From: Thalassia testudinum
Lineage: Eukaryota; Streptophyta; Magnoliopsida; Alismatales; Hydrocharitaceae
Reading direction: 5' to 3'
Assembly: GCA_037157565.1 (NCBI GenBank)
Contig: JAZHRO010000012.1
Span: 2,444,501-2,508,500, forward strand
Length of the DNA: 64,000 nt
Shown here piece after piece: positions 58,234-64,000 of the stretch. A program made the position numbers and the translations under genes. The notes under the pieces are model-generated. The model was not told the DNA's origin. It saw only the letters and a list, made by a program, of their open reading frames with translations, and made no database searches. Numbering within the stretch: the first letter of the stretch is position 1; the number at the start of each line of letters is the position of its first letter.

Positions 58234-59900
58234 TGATGGTGAAAATACATGTTTTTCAATAGCGAGTTTTAATGTCATTGAGATGTGTAAAATCACAATC
58301 GCTTTTAATATTTGTTAACCTAGATAGTGGTGGTATCTAGGGTCGTCCAAGGAGGCGCTTTAGTTATCAAATTGGATTTTCTCTCTCTCACTTTCTTAAA
58401 TCAACACTTGTATTTTTGTATTTTATATTTTGTTATTTTTTTAGGGTTTTGAAATATCGAGCAATGAGAATGCAAACATGCAAAGGAAAATTACGCCTAA
58501 AGACCAGAGACTAAGTGACAAAATGAACTTCTCTCTAAGCTCACCCTAGGTATGTAGAGATCTAGGATAATTAGAAAGTGTGTACACTAAGTTACTAAAG
58601 AAAAGTTGCTTGCAATAAAACACAAAATAGAAAGGTGAATCACTTTTTCTATTAACTAAATATGTAGTCACAAGTAGATAATTGCTTGGAAACTAAAACT
58701 AGCTAACACAAAAAGAAGAAGAAGAAGAAGGGATCCTCTAGTGAAGCTTGGGAAGAAATTCACTCCAAGTACGGTAGCTCCCGCACTTGAAGAAGAACTT
58801 CTCTTGGTGGATGATGATGATGCTCCTTCCTTCAATGGTCCTCCTCTGGCTCTCTCCTCAGGGTGGACGTCCACCCTAGCTCCTCCTCCTCTGCATGGCC
58901 ATCCCATTAAGATGAAGAACACCTTGTCTTGTCCAAGGTAGGTTGAAGGAGAAATAGGCACCAAGGGAGCAAGGTTTTCTCCCTTAATCTCCTCCTTGGC
59001 TCCTCCTTTGGACATTGATGTAGGTAGATATAACTAGATAATAATGTAGCCAAGGGTGGAGTTTTTGGTGGTAGAATGGGGGGTATATAAAGGAAGAGAA
59101 AAAGGGTTAGGTGGCATGGATAATTTGAGGGTTAGGATGGCTTCTGGGTTGGTGGTTAAGGGATGAATGGCTAGGATTGGTGGTGCCAAATGAAGGGGTG
59201 GTAGGGGGTGGTGGTTAAGGGTTGGAGGCCACCCTTGGTAGCTGTCCATGATGGAAGGGTGCCACCATTCTTGGTGACAAAGATGGGTTCTAGAAGGTGG
59301 GCTTTTTAGAGGGAAAATGGAGGGTGGTGATGGGGTAGAAGGGGTATGTGTAGGGCGAAGATGCACCCTTGTTTTGGCGCCAAAACAAGGGGTGGTTATG
59401 GTAGGGTTGGTGCCACATTGAAGGTGGCTTTTAGTGGTGGTGATGGGGTGAAAAGATGTCTCAAAGGTCTTGCCAAAAGGAGTTGGGTTGAGGTAGCTTA
59501 GGTGGACTTGAGTGGAGAGTTAAGGTGAAGGCCTATGTAAGTGGTACTAGGGTTAGGGTTGGCTATGGTAGGGGAGAAGGAGCTAATCTAAGCTAGCTAA
59601 GCTAGCTTATATAGTAGAGTAATTGTATGAAAGAGTAGAGAAGCTAAGGTTTTGGTTGGAGGAGCTGAAAAGGGAGTTGCATTGGAACTTGCCAGAGTTG
59701 ATTACTACTGAAGAGAGCTGAAGTTGAGCTCAATAGCTAGCTTAGCTAGCTGCTAAACCAAGCTAGGATGAGCTTGTTTCTTCTTATCTAAGTTGAGGTG
59801 AGCTGGTCTTCTCGAACACTACCTAGGTTGCTTAGGTCAAGTAGCTTAGTTCAACCTAGTTGACTTGAGTTGAGCCTTCGGGAGCTAGAATTTGTTAACA
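58234..59900 (-). repeat. LTR E, B-like, truncated
   Basis: It begins TGATGGTGAAAATACATG and follows the B LTR in order: CCTAGATA/TATCTAGG hairpin (58319-58341, stem as in B, loop changed), the CCTAG...CTAGG hairpin near 58545-58567, a TCC/CTCC-rich block with an 18-bp palindrome (58860-58877), GGCGCC inside a 26-bp palindrome (59366-59391) and the AGCT-rich part (59580-59890). It stops where element D begins. About 1.67 kb of an expected 2.2 kb remains. Confidence 0.75.
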
Positions 59901-62121
59901 TGCTAAAGTTGAGTTTTAAAATTTGTGTCGTAATATAGAAACTAGAGCAACGAAAACACTTAAATTTATAATCTCGAATTATGAGTCCAAGGTTGTCTTA
60001 GGGAGCAAAATGATCGCATTTAACCACTAATCAAGTAATCAAAATAAAGCTTAAGAGATTGATATAATAAGAAATATATTCAATGTAAAGTAAGGCATAT
60101 ATCAAACAAAAAATATCTAAGTCAAGTGTCAAAGACCCAAAAAAATCTATTTTCAACTAAGCTTAAGGCCTCAACACTTAGAGAGTTTTTGCAGCCATTA
60201 GACATCTGCATTTAGCCATTAGATGGCTTAAAGTTTATCCCAAAGCCTACACAAACAAGCTCAATCGTGCACACACTTCGAGACAAAATTGGCCCCTTTC
60301 CTCTGGGCCCAACAATTCGTCCTCTCTTTCTTCTCTTTCTATTCGGACTCAGTTTAGGCCCAGAGCCACCTAGGTGTGCATAGGTGAGAGAGGGCGTGCG
60401 TATGGCATAGGAAAAGTGGGGACCCGACCTCCTGTACTGAGCACGTTGTAAGGAGCAAGAATCAACTTATATGCAAATATGAAATGTCTTTTTCCAATGT
60501 GGGACTATCCTCCTACTCTTCTTCATTTTCTTCTTTGTTCTGCGTGGGTGAAGTCCTTCCAATTGGAGCTACGTTGATGGAGTGCGTGTGGTGGTCGACC
60601 GGAGAAGCTTCTATGATGCTTCGACAAGCGATGTTGGAGGTGGTGCAATGTCAAATTGACTTGGGCAAAATGTTTGTGGAGGTGAGGGGATCTGTTTGCC
60701 CAAGTTAATTTTGTTAGAGGAAGGTGGAGGAGAGGAGGCGATGAAGGTGGTCGGCACAGCGGAGGTTGGAGTCGGAAAAGGTGAAGACCTAATGTTTGGA
60801 GCTCTAGAGCTCCAAAACTCTAATTAAAGGGGAAAGAGGAAGAAGCTCTATACTAATTTGAAGAAAGGAGGAGGGGAGTGGGTCACTGGTGGTGCACCGG
60901 TGAGGAAGGAGGAGAAGAGCTGGCCGAAGTGATCGAGGGGGTTACGGAGGCCGAAGTTTCACGAGAAGCTTCCTAGAAGCTTAAGGAAGAGGAACCCTTT
61001 ACCTATTGTGCGTGGCAGGGGGTGATGAAGGGGATTTGAGAACTCTAGTAGTACGACCAAAGAACACTGGTGAGAAGGACGAAAGGTGGTTTTTCGGTGA
61101 AATTGGGCACGAATTCGTGCTCGTAGACATGAAGCCCTTTATATAGATGTGAATCTCATCTTAAACAAGACAAAATAAGCTCAGTTTGCATATCTTCTAG
61201 CCAACTTTTGTGCTTGAATTTCTCGAGGTTGCTGGCAAAAATTCCATCCATGATTGGGTTCACAAAGATGCTCAGGAGATTTAGCATGATCTCAAGATCA
61301 ATCTTGCCAAATTTGGCGAGATTTAAGTGAGATTTCTTCAATCAAATCAGCGATTGAATGTTGGCAGTTTGGGTTTGATTATGCTGCTGCTGTTGTGTTT
61401 ACACAATGTAGAAGGTGAAAGTGGTGGGGGCAGTGGCCTTTTTGTGAGAGAAATCAAAAGCTAGGGGCTGGGTTGTAACAAAAGTTGGAAACCTAAGGGT
61501 AATTTTGTAGTAAATAGAAAACTTTGGGTTAAAATGCAAACTAGGTCAAGATGGAGTTGGATTGGGATCAAATTTTGGGGTTAATCTAATTTGGACTTAA
61601 CAAATCTATTGGTGACCTTAAATTTGAGTTGTGACTAAGTTTTACTGGGTAATTTACATGGAAGCCCAAAACAAAATAAATTCTCACTTAAGTCTATTTT
61701 TGGTCAAAATGGATTCCTATGGTCAAAGCGAAGGTTCCAAACGTCATGGAATATTTTTAAATGATTTTTAGGAGGTTTATATTACATTTATTTCTATTAG
61801 AACCTATTTAATTGAAGTGAGGCTGAAATTAGGGTTATTAATAAAAAAATCCTCGAAACGTGAAAAAAAACACCGTTTCAGTCAACTCAAGCCCACTTCT
61901 TGGGAAATTAAGCTCATTAGACCTTAGATTAAACCCTGATTAACCCCTTAGTTAATCTCCAATTATAATTAGGTGTTAAAACAACAGTATTAACTTATTT
62001 TCTCTTCTTCTCAAACCTAACTCAGAACAAAATTACGATGTCCTGATGAATATTAGAGAGCATTTATCATTGTAATTAGGCTAAATTAGGCTAGTTAACA
62101 CCAATGATGGTGCTACCATCA
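59901..62121 (-). repeat. Element D 3' LTR
   Basis: It ends CTACCATCA at 62121, and on the minus strand opens TGATGGT, AGC, ACCATCA. It matches the D-family copies at 1-1620 and 46945-49238, best at 61440-62000. The left border is 59893 or 59901, since either TG fits. The GA-rich part 60530-61030 is not coding; the 74-codon ORF at 60484-60708 has no features. Confidence 0.75.
61137..61146 (-). promoter_or_regulatory. TATA box of element D LTR
   Basis: CTATATAAAG on the minus strand; the third occurrence of this box at the same relative place in D-family LTRs. Confidence 0.5.
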
Positions 62122-63710
62122 TACCCCTGTGCCTAACTTTTGCTAGTCCTTAGCAAAATCCTATGGAACGAACTAGATCTCTTGATCGGACTTGAATCGT
62201 CAAGGGGAATGCATGTGCTACCTCTTTAGAAATTAGATCGAAATACCAACTCTAGGCCTAGAGGTAGTCAAGTATCAGCTCAGATACAAACCTGACCAAC
62301 CTGAACCTTGGGTCCATAACGAAGGTTTCTAAGGCCCCAAAATCTACCCAGAGGTTTATTGACCCTAATAGTTAAAGCATCCATGCATACGTGCAATAAG
62401 GTCTAGGTTCAACTTGCCAGTGTATTTTTTTAGAATATATATATATTTGAGAGTTTTCTCACCTTTGTTTCTAGATTCCCCTAAATCCAACATCGGATTG
62501 ACCCTAAAAATGGTCTGTATTAGATTCTTTGTCCCCACCATCAATCCTCGAAAGGTCCCTGGAAATCGATGCTTCGAGATAGCACTACCCATGGCAACCC
62601 CTAGAACGTTGGTTTTCGACACTTCATGATAGTGTCACCCATGGCATTCTGTAGCTAAATTTAGGCCCTACCAATCGACATTTTGGGATAAGGCCGCCCA
62701 TGGCACCTTTTACATGCACACGGCATTTACATGCCCCCGGTAGGTTATTTAGATATCCTAGGAGGCAAGTGTTAACGAAATGATTATTATAACACATCCT
62801 CAAGGGGAGTATTTTACTCCTCTCTACAGCGGGAACTCGTTCAATCAACTTGCGTTTTCAAGCTGCTCCTAAGTAAAATTTTTGAGAAAACATTTTTTCA
62901 TAACAAAACACTTTATGGCATTATTTTTCATTACTCTCATTGAACCAAACCAGTGTGTGAATTTTGGGTGCCTAGGCTACCAAATCTCGCAAACCAAAGG
63001 GTAGACAATGAGGCCAAATAATCCCTAGGCTTTGGACTTAATACATTAGCCTTGCAACTCCCTCAACCTCTTGAGGAATAGTCCAAATCTTAACAAATAT
63101 GTGAGTGTTTAAGCTTGAATAGGCCTAAGAGGCCTAAAGTTAGTATTCCTCACTAATCTCCTTTTCTTTAGTACATCAGGACTTAGTTCATCATCTAATC
63201 CAGCCTAGAACTTAAGTAAGTTCCATATGCAATTACTTAGACTAACATAATTTTCTTTTTGCTCCTTTTTCTCTATTTTTCCCCTCATTTTCCTCCTCAA
63301 AAATGGATTTTCAAATCAGCTCAAAATTTTCCCTCCCTTTTCAACCTCTCTTTTTTTTTGTACGAAACCCCTCAGAAGAATTGAATTTCAGGTCATTTGC
63401 ACTTTAATACACCCTCATGCCTAAGATTTGCAATGCCCTCATTGTAAACTAGGTGGGTTCGAGTTTAGCTTAGTTCGTAATTTAGAATAGGTTTAGAAGG
63501 GTGGGTGAACGGGTTGGGATGACTGTTGCAAACAATTTCAAGCTCCAATATGAATATTGAGGGTGGAGTCGGCTATTCTAAGGTACGAACCCTAAAGTGA
63601 AATAGGAATTCAGCTCAAAGATGGGTAAGAAGGGTCTCGGGTTTTCAAATGACGGGTAGCCTCCCTTTAGGTTCTAAGTTTAACGCCATCAGCTAGGGAT
63701 GCAATGCAGC
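62122..63710 (-). other. Element D PPT and 3' untranslated region
   Basis: On the minus strand the LTR is preceded by GGCACAGGGGTA (62122-62133), the likely PPT. Three degenerate repeats ending in CCCATGGCA (near 62596, 62646, 62705) hold small stem-loops (62570-62584; 62618-62636). The conserved block GAGGGCATTGCA...GGCATGAGGGTG lies at 63410-63440. No env-like ORF is seen. Confidence 0.65.
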
Positions 63711-64000
63711 TCATGGTGAATGGAGATTAAAAGATTCAGCAGTCGGATTCGAATCGGTAAGCTCAAGGAATGGTTTTTGTCTTTGACCATTCACTACGAA
63801 AGGGTCTGAGTCTTAGCTTAGTTCACTAATTTCAATTGCTCCATTTCTAAAGATCCTCCAGACTAGAAAAGGTCTGGTCCATTTTGATCTCAATTTCCCT
63901 GGGAAGAGCTTGAGTTAGGCTTTGAAGAAATTTCCAAAGATCCTCCATACTAGAAAAGGTTCGGTCCATTTTGATCTAAATTTTCCTGGGAAGAGCTTGA
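63711..64000 (-). pseudogene. Element D integrase C-terminus, cut by window edge
   Basis: Reading leftward from 64000: LFPGKFRSKWTEPFLVWRIF, a TAA, then a second LFPGKLRSKWTRPFLVWRIF, IEISELS, a TAA, and DPFVVNGQRQKPFLELTDSN to a TGA at 63711-63713. This is the end of Athila-type pol, as at 30109-30480. The first motif is duplicated through an 87-bp tandem repeat. Confidence 0.85.

Overview
This window looks like nuclear DNA from a flowering plant. Almost all of it is LTR retrotransposons inserted into one another. I found no host gene, rRNA, intact tRNA gene or CRISPR array. The family assignments rest on reading the proteins and the LTR, PBS and PPT signals by eye, and I cannot name the species.

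Layout. Element A (1880-46944, + strand) is a Ty3/gypsy element of the Athila type with unusually long LTRs of about 5.2 kb and an imperfect 5-bp target duplication. It landed inside an older LTR of a related minus-strand family (D family). Two complete elements later landed in A. Element C (3010-12935, +) is a Tekay/Del-type chromovirus in A's 5' LTR, with a perfect GAAAT duplication and LTRs that are nearly identical by eye. Element B (23716-39621, -) is a second Athila-type element, in A's integrase gene, with a perfect GAAAC duplication. B's own 3' LTR was then hit by a solo LTR of the C family (25007-27711, duplication TTAGC). Without the nested DNA, A is about 19.2 kb and B about 13.2 kb. 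A's uninterrupted 3' LTR preserves the empty site of the C insertion.

Right of A (46945-64000) lie the rest of the D-family LTR, a possible Ty1/copia remnant, the start of another LTR, a tRNA-derived SINE-like stretch, a CACTA-type transposon end with four 92-bp repeats, and a small Athila-type element F (PBS at 54589, 3' LTR from 57983). F carries one decayed ORF that I do not recognise and no pol. F's 3' LTR is broken by a B-like LTR (E). E is broken in turn by another minus-strand Athila-type element (D), whose 3' LTR, 3' region and pol C-terminus run to the window edge.

Coding state. Every gag-pol is a pseudogene. C has two in-frame stops in gag, two frameshifts, a stop before the chromodomain and an in-frame integrase deletion. 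B has lost RT motif A and its protease aspartate. A has an integrase Glu-to-Lys change and several stops. None looks autonomous.

Most unusual signal. LTRs of several different families here contain runs of short, closely spaced, often perfect stem-loops: ten or more in 1.5 kb of A's LTR, GACGTC hairpins in C, GGCGCC palindromes in B/E, and a terminal dyad at the LTR start of most families. Some stems are kept while their sequence or loop differs between families. A second shared signal is a conserved CATTGCA...CATGGRGG block downstream of pol in A, B, D and F. The non-autonomous element F is the other candidate for something undescribed.
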